DNA from: Rhizobium sp. CSW-27
GTDB lineage: Bacteria > Pseudomonadota > Alphaproteobacteria > Rhizobiales > Rhizobiaceae
NCBI RefSeq assembly: GCF_018760785.1
Contig: NZ_JAHHZO010000004.1
Span: 186,001-250,000 of the forward strand
Length of the DNA: 64,000 nucleotides
Reading direction: 5' to 3'
Below, piece by piece: positions 43,506-52,872 of this stretch. The notes beneath the pieces are model-generated. The model searched no databases. It had not been told where the DNA came from and worked only from the letters and a program-made list of their open reading frames with translations. Within the stretch, counting starts at the first letter, position 1. Every line of letters begins with the position of its first letter. Made by a program: the position numbers and the translations under genes.

Positions 43506-44672
43506 ATGTCCATACGCAATGCCGCGATCATTGGCGCCGGTATGGCGGGCCTGACCACCGCCCTGGCGCTGTCGAAGCGTGGCATTCGCTGCCACGTGAT
43601 CGAACAGGCACCCTATCTGGCCGAGGTCGGCGCCGGACTGCAGATCTCGCCGAATGCCAGCCGGATCCTGGCACGTCTCGGCGTGCTGCCGGCGCTGGAA
43701 AGGGAGTGGACCGAACCGGAGCGCATCGCCCTGGTGTCCGGCCGCTCGCTCGGGCGCCTCGCCCATGTGCCGGCCGGGCGCTTTGCCCGCGAACGCTGGC
43801 GCGCGCCCTATGGGGTCGCGCACCGCAGCACGCTGCAGCGCGTGCTGCTGGACGCTGTCATGGCCGAGCCCAACTGCGCGCTTCACCTCGGAAAGCGGAT
43901 CGACCATCACGACCGCGCCGCACTTGCCGCGCTTGCCGGCGAGGAGCCTGACGTCATCGTCGGCGCCGACGGCGTGTGGTCGAGCACCCGCGACGGGATT
44001 TCCGCGGCGCCCGAACCGGACTTCTCGCGCAATGTCGCCTGGCGCTTCACCATCGCGATGGCCGATGCCCCCGCCTTTCTGCAGCCCGATGCGGTGACGG
44101 CCTATCTGGGCCCCTCCTGCCACCTCGTCTGCTATCCCTTGCGGGAAATCGGCGGCTTCAACATCGTGGCGATTGCCGCTGGCCTCAACCCGGGAGAAAT
44201 CTGGGAAGCGACGGCCAGCATCGAGCAGAAGCGGTTGCTGCTGCAGCAGTTCCGCGGCTGGAACCCGCAGATCCTCTCGCTGCTGAAGTCAATGGACTCC
44301 GGACGGTTCTGGCCACTCTATCAGGTCAGCGACGGCGCATGGCAGAATGGTCGCGATACGGTGCTGGTCGGCGATGCCGCCCATGCGATGATGCCGTTTG
44401 CGGCACAGGGCGCGGCCATGGCAATCGAGGATGGGTGGGATCTTGCCACACGGCTTTCCACCGCGGCATCGGTGCCGCAGGCGCTTGCCGATTATGAGAG
44501 GGTGCGCAAGGCAAGAGCGGCGCGCGTTCGTTCCCGCGGCACCTTCAACCGCTTCGCCTATCATGTGCGCGGCCCCTTGCGGGTTGGCCGAGACCTGGTG
44601 CTGGCCTTTCGTCCGCCGCAGGCGCTTGCGGCGGACCTTGACTGGCTCTACGGCTACGATGCGACCGCCTGA
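43506..44672 (+). CDS. FAD-dependent monooxygenase
   Basis: A 388-residue flavoprotein aromatic hydroxylase of the salicylate/UbiH type. The N-terminal Rossmann motif is GAGMAGL (residues 10-16), the middle has VGADGVWSSTRD, and the C-terminal FAD-ribityl motif is LVGDAAHAMMPFAAQGAAMAIEDG (in parts). It probably hydroxylates an aromatic compound using NAD(P)H. It has the same strand as the zinc-finger gene and is abutted by the convergent metC (stop codons directly adjacent). Confidence 0.93.
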   Translation: MSIRNAAIIGAGMAGLTTALALSKRGIRCHVIEQAPYLAEVGAGLQISPNASRILARLGVLPALEREWTEPERIALVSGRSLGRLAHVPAGRFARERWRAPYGVAHRSTLQRVLLDAVMAEPNCALHLGKRIDHHDRAALAALAGEEPDVIVGADGVWSSTRDGISAAPEPDFSRNVAWRFTIAMADAPAFLQPDAVTAYLGPSCHLVCYPLREIGGFNIVAIAAGLNPGEIWEATASIEQKRLLLQQFRGWNPQILSLLKSMDSGRFWPLYQVSDGAWQNGRDTVLVGDAAHAMMPFAAQGAAMAIEDGWDLATRLSTAASVPQALADYERVRKARAARVRSRGTFNRFAYHVRGPLRVGRDLVLAFRPPQALAADLDWLYGYDATA

Positions 44673-45866
44673 TCAGGCGATCGCCGCCGCCGCGGCAAAA
44701 CCGGCCTCCAGATCCTTGCGGAGATCGGCGACATCCTCCAGGCCGATCTGCAGGCGAATGACCGGGCCTTCGGCCGGCGCCTTGCGGATCCGGCGATCGG
44801 ACAGGTTGACCTTGACCGCGAGGCTTTCGTAACCGCCCCAGGAATAGCCGAGCCCGAAGAGGGCCAGCGTATCGAGCAGCGCATGCGCCTTCGCGCGGGC
44901 ATGCTCCGCCCCCTCGGCCTTCAGCACGAAGGAAAACACGCCACTCGCCCCCTTGAAGTCGCGCTTCCAGATCGCGTGGCCCGGAAAGCTCTCGAGCGCC
45001 GGATGCAGGACGCGCGCCACGTCATCGCGCCCCTCGAGCCAGCGGGCGATCTCCAGCGCGCTGTTCTGGTGATGCGCCAGCCGCACGCCCATGGTGCGCA
45101 GGCCGCGCAGGATCTGGTAGCTGTCGTCCGGGGCACCGCAGGTGCCGAGCGTGATCTGCGCCTCGTGCAGACGCGGCCAGTGTTTCGCATTGGCCGAGAC
45201 CGAGCCCATGATGATATCCGAATGGCCGGACGGATACTTGGTCGTCGCATGGATCGACACGTCGACTCCGAAATCCAGCGGGCGGAAATAGAGCGGCGTC
45301 GCCCAGGTATTGTCCATGGTCACCACGCAGTCATGGCGGTGAGCCGCCTCGGCGATGACCCGGATATCCTGCATTTCGAAGGTGTTGGAGCCGGGTGCCT
45401 CGGTATGGACGAGCCTGGTGTTCGGCCGGATCAGCGCCTCGATGCCGGCGCCGATTTCTGGATCGTAATATTCCACCTCGACCCCGAGACGGGTCAGCAT
45501 GGTGTCGCAGAAATGGCGGCAGGGAGAATAGACCGAATCGACGATGAGCGCATGGTCGCCGGCGGACAGATAGGCGAGGAACGGCACGGTGATCGCCGCC
45601 AGACCCGACGGCACGAGAATGGTTCCCGCCGCCCCCTCCAGTTCGTTGAGCGCGTCGCACAGGGCGTCCGTGGTCGGCGTCCCGCGCGTGCCATAGGTGT
45701 ATTTCTGCCCGCGCCCTTCCATCGTCTTGCAATCGGGAAACAGCACGGTCGAGGCATGCACGACCGGCGGATTGACGAAGCCGTGATAGCTCATCGGGTC
45801 GTGGCCGAGATGGGCAAGGCGGGTATTGTCGCCCGCGCCGGCCAGCAGGGAATCTTTGTCTTTCAT
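44673..45866 (-). CDS. metC: cystathionine beta-lyase
   Basis: A 397-residue PLP enzyme of the Cys/Met metabolism family that cleaves cystathionine to homocysteine, pyruvate and ammonia. The PLP lysine is Lys210 in HATTKYPSGHSD; YTYGTRGTPT and the substrate loop TEAPGSNTFE are typical of the beta-lyase branch. It starts at an ATG at 45866 in the intergenic region shared with aapJ. The C-terminal VIRLQIGLEDVADL is the usual end. Confidence 0.96.
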   Translation of the reverse strand: MKDKDSLLAGAGDNTRLAHLGHDPMSYHGFVNPPVVHASTVLFPDCKTMEGRGQKYTYGTRGTPTTDALCDALNELEGAAGTILVPSGLAAITVPFLAYLSAGDHALIVDSVYSPCRHFCDTMLTRLGVEVEYYDPEIGAGIEALIRPNTRLVHTEAPGSNTFEMQDIRVIAEAAHRHDCVVTMDNTWATPLYFRPLDFGVDVSIHATTKYPSGHSDIIMGSVSANAKHWPRLHEAQITLGTCGAPDDSYQILRGLRTMGVRLAHHQNSALEIARWLEGRDDVARVLHPALESFPGHAIWKRDFKGASGVFSFVLKAEGAEHARAKAHALLDTLALFGLGYSWGGYESLAVKVNLSDRRIRKAPAEGPVIRLQIGLEDVADLRKDLEAGFAAAAAIA

Positions 45867-46228
45867 GGAATGTCAGGCTTTCGTGTTGTGCAAAGCCGGA
45901 TTTTTGAAGCCAAGCTTCGGGAGGGTCAAGCCCTGGCCGCATGGTTCGATTCCGCAGCCATGCAACAACATCAGATCTGCCTGTCACCACAATAGGCACG
46001 AACTGCACAAAATCTCATGGATTGCCTAATATATCACCAACTCACCGCAATTTGTCAGATTTAAGGCGCTAATTTAAAGTGCAAGACTTGACCCCTGCCC
46101 ACATTTGCGACTGTGATAAGGACAGCTCGTTTGGGAGGCCTTACGCGAGCGGTCTTGCCCCGATGCCCGATCGGCATGGTGGAGCGAGACTTTGGGGCGA
46201 TAAAGAACAACAGACAAAGGTTGGGAAA
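45867..46228. promoter_or_regulatory. divergent control region between metC and aapJ
   Basis: 362 nt without a credible gene. It holds the promoters of metC (left) and the aap operon (right). A 6-bp inverted repeat (GCATGG/CCATGC, about 45938-45962) and an AT-rich patch around 46025-46075, the best candidate for an aapJ promoter, are visible. No sigma-54 or NtrC site could be recognised with confidence. Confidence 0.5.
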
Positions 46229-47251
46229 ATGAAAAAGACGATTCTGTCAGCCGCGATTGGCGCGGCAGTCCTTGGCGCTGCCTCGGCTGCATCCGCTGCC
46301 ACGCTCGCCGACGTGAAGGCAAAGGGCGTTGTCACCTGCGGCGTCAGCCAGGGTATCCCCGGCTTCTCGAACCCGAACGACAAGGGCGACTGGTCCGGTA
46401 TCGACGTCGATTACTGCCGCGGCATCGCTGCAGCCGTGTTCGGCGACCCCACCAAGGCGAAGTTCGTTGCACTCTCCTCCAAGGACCGTTTCCCGGCCCT
46501 GCAGTCCGGCGAAGTGGACGTTCTGACCCGCAACACCACCTGGACGATCAGCCGCGACACCTCGCTCGGCTTCAACTTCCGCACCGTCAACTATTATGAC
46601 GGCCAGGGCTTCATGGTGAAGAAGAGCCTGAACGTGAAGTCGGCCCTGGAACTGTCCGGCGCCGCCGTCTGCGTCCAGCAGGGCACCACCACCGAGCTCA
46701 ACCTCGCCGACTACTTCAAGGCCAACAACCTGCAGTACAACCCGGTTGTGTTCGAAAAGGAAGCCGACGCGACCAGCGCCTATGACGCCGGCCGTTGCGA
46801 CGTCTACACCACCGACCAGTCCGGCCTCTATGCCATCCGCCTGAAGATGAAGAACCCGGACGAGAACATGGTTCTGCCGGAAGTCATCTCCAAGGAGCCG
46901 CTCGGCCCGGCCGTGCGCCAGGGTGACGACCAGTGGTTCGACGTGGTCAGCTGGGTTCACTATGCGATGGTCAACGCCGAAGAACTCGGCATCACCTCCA
47001 AGAACGTCGACGAGATGAAGGCCAGCGGCGGCCCGGACATCAAGCGCATGCTGGGTTCCGAAGAAGGCACCAAGATCGGTACTGATCTCGGCCTGACCAA
47101 CGACTGGGCCTACAACATCATCAAGAACGTGGGCAATTACGGCGAAGTCTTCGCCCGCAACCTCGGTCCGGAAACCCCGATCAAGATCGAGCGCGGCCTG
47201 AACGCCCTGTGGAACAAGGGCGGCCTGCAGTACGCCCCGCCGATCCGCTAA
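46229..47251 (+). CDS. aapJ: general L-amino acid ABC transporter, substrate-binding protein
   Basis: Periplasmic binding protein of the broad-specificity Aap uptake system (340 residues). A signal peptide of about 23 residues (SAASAATL) precedes the SBP_bac_3 fold with VVTCGVSQGIPGFSNPND and WSGIDVDYCRGIAAAVFGD. Two conserved Cys (CVQQGT and RCDVYTTDQSGLY) and the C-terminal WNKGGLQYAPPIR are Aap/Bzt-specific. The family transports many amino acids in rhizobia and matters in the legume nodule. The ATG at 46229 gives the family signal peptide. It is followed by a hairpin region and then aapQ. Confidence 0.98.
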   Translation: MKKTILSAAIGAAVLGAASAASAATLADVKAKGVVTCGVSQGIPGFSNPNDKGDWSGIDVDYCRGIAAAVFGDPTKAKFVALSSKDRFPALQSGEVDVLTRNTTWTISRDTSLGFNFRTVNYYDGQGFMVKKSLNVKSALELSGAAVCVQQGTTTELNLADYFKANNLQYNPVVFEKEADATSAYDAGRCDVYTTDQSGLYAIRLKMKNPDENMVLPEVISKEPLGPAVRQGDDQWFDVVSWVHYAMVNAEELGITSKNVDEMKASGGPDIKRMLGSEEGTKIGTDLGLTNDWAYNIIKNVGNYGEVFARNLGPETPIKIERGLNALWNKGGLQYAPPIR

Positions 47252-47302
47252 CCGCCTTTCGAGCCTCGAAACACAGGAAAGGCGGGGGATACTCCGCCTT
47301 TC
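47252..47302 (+). promoter_or_regulatory. mutually exclusive hairpins between aapJ and aapQ
   Basis: CCGCCTTTC (47252-47260), GAAAGGCGG (47277-47285) and CCGCCTTTC (47294-47302) occur in order, so the middle arm can pair with either flank (9 bp each way). This follows directly after the aapJ stop. The second pairing is the tighter stem (8-nt loop). Intercistronic stem-loops often let the binding protein be made in excess of the permeases. Confidence 0.65.
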
Positions 47303-47370
47303 TACGTATAAAAGAACCCGATACGGGCAAAAACGAGCTCTAACGAGCATGAAAAGAGGGAAAGGCGCCG

Positions 47371-48573
47371 ATGGCAGGCTTCGCGCTGAGTTTGGCAAAA
47401 CCGGAATCTCAACGATCATCAACATCATCGCTCATCTACGACCCCAAGGTTCGTGGCATCTTCTATCAGATCCTGACCGTGGCACTCGTCGCGCTGTTCG
47501 TCTGGACCGTGACGCAGAACACCATCCACAACCTTGAAAAGGCAAACATCGCCTCGGGCTTCGGCTTCCTCGAAGGACGTGCCGGCTTTGACATCGCCCA
47601 GACGCTGGTGCCCTACAGCAGCGATTCCACCTATGGCCGCGCCCTGCTGGTTGGCCTGCTCAACACGCTGCAGGTGGCGTTTTTCGGCATCATCACGGCC
47701 TCCATCATCGGTTTCGTCGTCGGTATCGCCCGCCTGTCGAAGAACTGGCTGATCGCGCGTCTGGCCCAGGTCTATGTCGAGATCTTTCGCAACATCCCGC
47801 CCCTGCTGGTCATCCTGTTCTGGTACAAGGGCGTGATTGCCGTCCTGCCGCAGGCCCGCGATTCCATCGCGCTGCCGCTGGCCTCCTATCTGAACAACCG
47901 CGGCCTGTTCTTCCCGAAGGCCCTGTGGGGCAATGGTGCGTGGATGGTGGGCGTGGCGCTTGTCGTCGCCATTGTCGCCTCCATCGTGATCTTCCGCTGG
48001 GCGCGCGCGCGCCAGGCCCGCACCGGCCAGCAGTTCCGCTCCGGCTGGACCGCCATCGGCCTGATCATCGGCCTGCCTGCCCTCACCTTCCTGGCACTCG
48101 GCTCGCCCATCAGCTTCGATTACCCCGTTGCCGGCCGCTTCAACCTCACGGGTGGCAGCACGGTCGGTCCGGAATTCATTTCGCTGTTTCTGGCACTGTC
48201 CTTCTACACCGCGTCCTTCATCGCCGAAATCGTGCGCGGCGGCATCATGGCGGTGGCAAAGGGGCAGACGGAAGCGGCAAGCGCGCTTGGCCTGCGGCCT
48301 GGCGTCACCACCCGCCTCGTCATCATTCCGCAGGCGATGCGCATCATCATTCCGCCGCTGACCAGCCAGTTCCTCAACCTGACGAAGAACTCCTCGCTCG
48401 CCGTTGCGGTCGGCTTTGCCGACGTGGTTGCCGTCGGCGGCACCATGCTGAACCAGACCGGCCAGGCCGTGGAAATCGTCGCGCTGTGGCTCGTCATCTA
48501 CCTGTCGCTGTCGGTGACCACGGCAATGTTCATGAACTGGTTCAACGCCAAGATGGCACTGGTGGAGAGATAA
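47371..48573 (+). CDS. aapQ: general L-amino acid ABC transporter, permease AapQ
   Basis: A 400-residue inner-membrane permease of the Aap/Bzt system with about eight membrane helices and an extra segment (about 150-260) compared with HisQ-type permeases. The EAA-type loop that contacts AapP is in [21 protein letters not shown]. It is partnered by AapM. Start ATG at 47371, 119 nt after aapJ. Confidence 0.97.
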   Translation: MAGFALSLAKPESQRSSTSSLIYDPKVRGIFYQILTVALVALFVWTVTQNTIHNLEKANIASGFGFLEGRAGFDIAQTLVPYSSDSTYGRALLVGLLNTLQVAFFGIITASIIGFVVGIARLSKNWLIARLAQVYVEIFRNIPPLLVILFWYKGVIAVLPQARDSIALPLASYLNNRGLFFPKALWGNGAWMVGVALVVAIVASIVIFRWARARQARTGQQFRSGWTAIGLIIGLPALTFLALGSPISFDYPVAGRFNLTGGSTVGPEFISLFLALSFYTASFIAEIVRGGIMAVAKGQTEAASALGLRPGVTTRLVIIPQAMRIIIPPLTSQFLNLTKNSSLAVAVGFADVVAVGGTMLNQTGQAVEIVALWLVIYLSLSVTTAMFMNWFNAKMALVER

Positions 48574-48574
48574 G

Positions 48575-49729
48575 ATGGCCCTTACCGACTTCTCCTATGT
48601 CCGCCAGGAAATGGCGCCGCCCAAGCCCGCCCCGGCGAGCGAAGTGGGCGTCATCCACTGGCTGCGGGCGAACCTTTTCGCCTCCGTCAAGGATACCATC
48701 CTGACGCTCGCCGCCATCGCGCTGCTTGCCTATACCCTGCCCGGCATCATCCAGTGGCTGTTCATCGACGCCTCCTGGACCGGCGTGGACCGCAAGGCCT
48801 GCGCCACGATCTCGCAGGGCGGCATCCTGCCGGACGGCCAGTCCGGCGCCTGCTGGGCCTTCGTCTCGGCGAAGTTCGAGCAGTTCATCTTCGGGCGCTA
48901 CCCTTCCGACCTCTACTGGCGCCCGCTGCTGGTCATGGCGATGTTCGTCGTCCTGCTCATTCCGATGCTGATGCCGAAGGCGCCCTACAAGGGCTGGAAC
49001 GCACTGGCTCTCTTCATCATCCTGCCGTTCGTTTCCTTCTTCCTGCTCGGCGGCGGTCTTGGTCTGGAGCCGGTGGAAACCCAGCTCTGGGGCGGCCTGA
49101 TGGTGACGCTGATCCTCTCCTTCTTCGGGATCACCGTCTCGCTTCCCTTCGGCATCCTGCTGGCGCTTGGCCGCCGCTCGAACATGCCGGTCATCAAGAT
49201 GCTGTGCGTTCTCTTCATCGAGATCATCCGCGGCATTCCGCTGATCACCGTCCTGTTCATGGCAAGCGTCATGCTGCCGCTGTTCCTGCCGGATGGCTGG
49301 ACCTTCGACAAGCTGCTGCGCGCCCTCATCGGCGTGTCGCTGTTCTCGTCCGCCTACATGGCGGAAGTCATCCGCGGCGGTCTGCAGGCCATGCCCAAGG
49401 GCCAGTTCGAAGGCGCCGATTCGCTCGGCCTCAGCTACTGGCAGAAGATGCGTCTCGTCATCCTGCCGCAGGCGATCAAGCTCGTCATTCCGGGCATCGT
49501 CAACACCTTCATCGGTCTCTTCAAGGACACCTCGCTGGTCTACATCATCGGCATGTTCGACCTGCTCGGCATCGTCACGCTCAACCAGTCGGATGCAAAC
49601 TGGTCGACGCCTGTCACGCCGATCACCGGTTACGTGTTTGCCGGTTTTGTCTTCTGGATCTTCTGCTTTGCCATGTCGCGCTACTCCCTGTTCATGGAGC
49701 GCCATCTCGACACCGGCCACAAGCGATAA
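48575..49729 (+). CDS. aapM: general L-amino acid ABC transporter, permease AapM
   Basis: A 384-residue permease that forms the heteromeric channel with AapQ. About eight membrane helices; the EAA-type loop is in [23 protein letters not shown] and the C-terminal half has the conserved [19 protein letters not shown]. It begins one base after the aapQ stop, so expression is tightly coupled. Confidence 0.97.
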   Translation: MALTDFSYVRQEMAPPKPAPASEVGVIHWLRANLFASVKDTILTLAAIALLAYTLPGIIQWLFIDASWTGVDRKACATISQGGILPDGQSGACWAFVSAKFEQFIFGRYPSDLYWRPLLVMAMFVVLLIPMLMPKAPYKGWNALALFIILPFVSFFLLGGGLGLEPVETQLWGGLMVTLILSFFGITVSLPFGILLALGRRSNMPVIKMLCVLFIEIIRGIPLITVLFMASVMLPLFLPDGWTFDKLLRALIGVSLFSSAYMAEVIRGGLQAMPKGQFEGADSLGLSYWQKMRLVILPQAIKLVIPGIVNTFIGLFKDTSLVYIIGMFDLLGIVTLNQSDANWSTPVTPITGYVFAGFVFWIFCFAMSRYSLFMERHLDTGHKR

Positions 49730-49747
49730 AAGGATAAGGATAAACTC

Positions 49748-50527
49748 ATGTCTGCAACGAATACGCAGCCGCAGGCCATGACGGTATCGAGCACCGATGT
49801 GGCCATCCAGATTACCGGCATGAACAAGTGGTACGGCGATTTCCACGTGCTCCGCGACGTGAACCTCACCGTCATGCGCGGCGAACGCATCGTCATTGCC
49901 GGCCCTTCCGGTTCCGGCAAGTCGACGATGATCCGCTGCATCAACCGCCTGGAAGAGCACCAGTCGGGCAAGATCGTCGTCGATGGGATCGAGCTGACCA
50001 ACGACCTGAAGAAGATCGACGAAGTGCGCCGCGAGGTCGGCATGGTGTTCCAGCACTTCAACCTCTTCCCGCACCTGACGATCCTGGAAAACTGCACGCT
50101 GGCGCCCATCTGGGTTCGCAAGATGCCGAAGAAGGAAGCCGAGGAGATCGCGATGCACTATCTGCAGCGCGTCAAGATCCCCGAACAGGCGCACAAGTAT
50201 CCGGGCCAGCTCTCCGGCGGCCAGCAGCAGCGCGTGGCGATCGCCCGGTCGCTGTGCATGAAGCCGAAGATCATGCTGTTCGACGAACCGACCTCGGCAC
50301 TCGACCCGGAAATGGTCAAGGAAGTTCTCGACACCATGGTGAGCCTTGCCGAAGAGGGCATGACCATGCTGTGCGTGACCCACGAGATGGGCTTTGCCCG
50401 CCAGGTCGCGAACCGCGTGATCTTCATGGACCAGGGACAGATCGTCGAGCAGAACTCGCCGGCCGAATTCTTCGACAATCCGCAGCACGAGCGTACCAAG
50501 CTGTTCCTGAGCCAGATCCTGCACTGA
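49748..50527 (+). CDS. aapP: general L-amino acid ABC transporter, ATP-binding protein AapP
   Basis: The 259-residue ATPase of the Aap system. Walker A is GPSGSGKST (52-60), the Q-loop glutamine is Gln102, the ABC signature is LSGGQQQR (155-162), Walker B is IMLFDE (175-180) and the H-loop is His212. All catalytic residues are present. A 12-residue N-terminal extension precedes the domain. It ends the aapJQMP operon and is followed by a terminator. Confidence 0.98.
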   Translation: MSATNTQPQAMTVSSTDVAIQITGMNKWYGDFHVLRDVNLTVMRGERIVIAGPSGSGKSTMIRCINRLEEHQSGKIVVDGIELTNDLKKIDEVRREVGMVFQHFNLFPHLTILENCTLAPIWVRKMPKKEAEEIAMHYLQRVKIPEQAHKYPGQLSGGQQQRVAIARSLCMKPKIMLFDEPTSALDPEMVKEVLDTMVSLAEEGMTMLCVTHEMGFARQVANRVIFMDQGQIVEQNSPAEFFDNPQHERTKLFLSQILH

Positions 50528-50558
50528 GCCCGGACGAAATCCGTTTGACTCTTTGCGA

Positions 50559-50580
50559 GGGGCGCCGCTGGCGCCCCTTT
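50559..50580 (+). terminator. terminator of the aap operon
   Basis: GGGGCGCC/GGCGCCCC (50559-50566 with 50570-50577), a perfect 8-bp GC stem with a 3-nt loop, followed by TTT. It lies 31 nt after the aapP stop. Confidence 0.8.
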
Positions 50581-50646
50581 GCGCATCCCGGACACCCAGC
50601 AGCCGCATCCCTTTCGCGGCGACGCATCCGCCGACGTCGTTTCGGC

Positions 50647-51297
50647 CTACCAGCGCACCTGGTAGCGCAGGTCGACCCGGCGAACCGTCGTATCGTCGGC
50701 GGTGCGGCTCAGTTCCCCGCTCAGCCGCAAGGCCCTGCCGAACTTCTGTTCGAGGCTGAGGCCCGCGCCAAGCCGCCGGAAGCTGTCGACCGCCCTCGTG
50801 CGGATCGCGAGCGAGGTTGCCGTCTCGCGCGAGGAGAGCTTGAGCGATTGCTGCACCTCCAGCCCGCTCCATCCATCGCCCGGCACATCATAGCTGAGCG
50901 CAAGATGCCGGCTCAGGGACAGGTCCAGATCCTCACTGAGGATCATCTGGCGCCGCTCGCTCAGCTGCGCCGCGGCGCTGCCGGTTTCGGCATTCATCCG
51001 CATATCGATGTCGCGACGAAACTGCACGGCCGGCGATTGCAGCGACTGCGCGGTGAGCTTTCCCCACAGATTGATCGGCACCGCAAAGGTTCCGCCAAGG
51101 CTGGCGGCATTCACGCCAAGTTCAACGCCCGCCGAGGCAAAGGACCAGCCCGGCACGCGAAAGCCGAACCGCGCGGCATAGGACGTGTCGGAGTTCTTGA
51201 CGGGGGCCCAGATCAGCAGGCTGTCCGCCGTCTGTGCCCAGGCAACGGAGCCGTGCAAACAGGCTGCCAGCAAGGCAGCAACACAGCGTCTGAACAT
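50647..51297 (-). CDS. exported protein, probable outer-membrane beta-barrel
   Basis: A 216-residue protein of unknown family. An N-terminal signal peptide (1-21, ending VAWA) is followed by alternating polar/hydrophobic stretches such as WSFASAGVELGVNAASLGG and ARFGFRVPGW. It ends with RRVDLRYQVRW, a C-terminal aromatic residue typical of outer-membrane barrels. No domain was recognised. The ATG at 51297 lies close to an upstream region of about 350 nt with no gene. Barrel identity is inferred from the pattern only. Confidence 0.65.
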   Translation of the reverse strand: MFRRCVAALLAACLHGSVAWAQTADSLLIWAPVKNSDTSYAARFGFRVPGWSFASAGVELGVNAASLGGTFAVPINLWGKLTAQSLQSPAVQFRRDIDMRMNAETGSAAAQLSERRQMILSEDLDLSLSRHLALSYDVPGDGWSGLEVQQSLKLSSRETATSLAIRTRAVDSFRRLGAGLSLEQKFGRALRLSGELSRTADDTTVRRVDLRYQVRW

Positions 51298-51649
51298 GAT
51301 CGCTCCTTCTTCCCCGGCTTCGCCCCCTCCCCGGCCCGCCAGGACGTTTCAATTTGAACCACCTCCAACGCATTTCACTGTCAAAAATGACCCACAACAA
51401 TCCACTATCGACGCACAGATGTGGAAAGTTTCAAAATGCAACAAATCTTGAGGGATTCTGCCACGCCTTTTATGATAAGAAAACCTTGAAACAGCAATAA
51501 CTGAACCATATCATCCCTACGTTACCTTGCTGTTGCCGCACCGCAACCCTGAGCAGTGCGGCCGCGACGCAAGTCTCAGACAAGGAACGCGACGGACAGT
51601 GAGAATGGCAGGCAGAATGCCTGCCTTTCGGTGCAATGAACGAGATCGA
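51298..51649. promoter_or_regulatory. non-coding region with AT-rich stretch and a perfect hairpin
   Basis: About 350 nt with no credible gene. The first half is AT-rich (around 51400-51520) and likely carries the promoter of the leftward exported protein. A perfect 8-bp hairpin (GGCAGGCA/TGCCTGCC, 51607-51614 with 51618-51625, 3-nt loop) followed by TTTC stands in the right half, possibly the 3' end of a small transcript. Confidence 0.45.
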
Positions 51650-51823
51650 ATGACGATGACCTCCTTGCCTTTCGAGCCCGCCAAATCCTCCTCCCGGTCT
51701 GACGCAATTCTGCCCGCCCCGACAAGAAGCGGGGTCACGCTGGCACGCCTCGGGCTGCGCATTGCCACGGGCCTGACGTTGACGGCCGCGATGATCTACT
51801 GGCGACAGACTGGATTCTGGTAA
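51650..51823 (+). CDS. small putative membrane protein
   Basis: A possible 57-residue protein beginning with MTMTSLPFEPAKSSS and ending with one hydrophobic segment (about residues 33-52, ending MIYWRQTGFW). No family was recognised and the ribosome-binding site is weak. It could be a real single-pass membrane protein or a chance frame. Confidence 0.35.
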   Translation: MTMTSLPFEPAKSSSRSDAILPAPTRSGVTLARLGLRIATGLTLTAAMIYWRQTGFW

Positions 51824-51979
51824 GCCTGCAGCCGGGTTTGCCCATCATTCTCATTGATCCGCTGACAGCGACTCGAAGCCGCCGCATTCCGTCTGCATCA
51901 GGATTTTCCCTGAAATTCAGTGAGTCGTCCGGCCAGCCTCCTGGCGGGAGGGCTTCAGACATGACGCCGAAGGCCGGAC

Positions 51980-52339
51980 ATGAACGAGGAAACGCGACGC
52001 CGAATCGTGGAACGGGTGATCGAGCGGTCCAACCGGCGCGGAACGCCTCTTGCAGACGATCCGCATTTTCTGACGCTGATCGACGGCTGGGTCAGCGGAA
52101 CGCTGAGCCTGAGCGATGTCCGCGACGGCTTTCTGGCACAATTGCAGGCCCGGCAGGCCGCCGTTCGCCTGCGCTATCGCGCGCGTCTGACCACTGGTAC
52201 CGGTGCCCGCGGCAATGCCGAGACATCCAAAGAGAAAGGGCGCTCGACCCTTTCGGGGAGCGCCCTTTCAGACCCGGACAGCTTCGAACGCGCGGCAGGG
52301 CCGCAGCAGGAAGCCATCGATACGGGTGATGGGCGGTAG
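51980..52339 (+). CDS. small hypothetical protein
   Basis: A 119-residue basic protein of unknown family. Its first 65 residues look structured: a basic N-terminus (RRRIVERVIERSNRRGTPL), an aspartate-rich DDPHFLTLIDGWVSG, and a short helix LSDVRDGFLAQLQARQAA. The last 45 residues are low in complexity and the DNA beneath them holds a perfect 12-bp hairpin. The antitoxin VbhA has a similar short helical pattern (W-x-G-x(4)-S/E), but this is a weak likeness. Confidence 0.5.
   Translation: MNEETRRRIVERVIERSNRRGTPLADDPHFLTLIDGWVSGTLSLSDVRDGFLAQLQARQAAVRLRYRARLTTGTGARGNAETSKEKGRSTLSGSALSDPDSFERAAGPQQEAIDTGDGR
52234..52269 (+). repeat. perfect 12-bp inverted repeat (hairpin) near the end of the small ORF
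   Basis: GAAAGGGCGCTC (52234-52245) and GAGCGCCCTTTC (52258-52269) are perfect inverted repeats around a 12-nt loop. It looks like a terminator stem but sits within the open frame, and no T-run follows on either strand (TCAGAC rightward, TCTCTT leftward). Confidence 0.6.
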
Positions 52340-52505
52340 ATAATCCCAACTGCCGTGCACTTCAAGAGGAAACCCGGGCATCGCGGCGGAAATTCGCACA
52401 AAGCCGGCGGAACGCAGCAGATTCCGCTGTACGACCGGACACTTTTTCGTCACAATCACCCTTAACGCGTATCAAACATGCTTCGATGAATTGTGAGGGT
52501 GTGCC

Positions 52506-52634
52506 ATGGCGATGCAGGGAACGGCATTCATTCTCGGGCTGGTGCTTTTCACCATCACACTTCCGGTCGTCGTTCAGTATGCTGAAAATCGCCACGCCCA
52601 TGCGCCGCTTCAGCTGGAGCGGATCAATCGCTGA
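52506..52634 (+). CDS. very small single-pass membrane protein
   Basis: A 42-residue protein. A hydrophobic segment (about residues 6-24, including FILGLVLFTITLPVVVQY) is followed by a His-, Ala- and Pro-rich C-terminus (ENRHAHAPLQLERINR). The ATG at 52506 follows GAGGG at a good distance. No family was recognised. The helix-plus-basic-tail layout is like other bacterial single-pass microproteins. Confidence 0.55.
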   Translation: MAMQGTAFILGLVLFTITLPVVVQYAENRHAHAPLQLERINR

Positions 52635-52872
52635 GTGCGACTTCAGACACCACCCCGTCCCCAGATTTTTCAAACGCTCGGCGGCAGGCCCACGGCAAGG
52701 CGTGTTGTTGACGGCGTAAATGGCCTGGGCACTGTCGCGTCCCTGAATTTGCTCGCCTCTTTGGCCGATTTGCGCTAGATCGCAGACAGAACTGCGGGTC
52801 CGACGCGCACCGATTTTCCGGCGCCACGGACTTCGCGCAGATCCGCAGCGCAACATTACATGAAAGCCATCC

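Noticed and set aside
48542-50872. Long minus-strand frame (about 780 codons) opposite aapM and aapP
   Set aside because: Shadow frame with biased composition; the plus strand encodes the Aap permease and ATPase.
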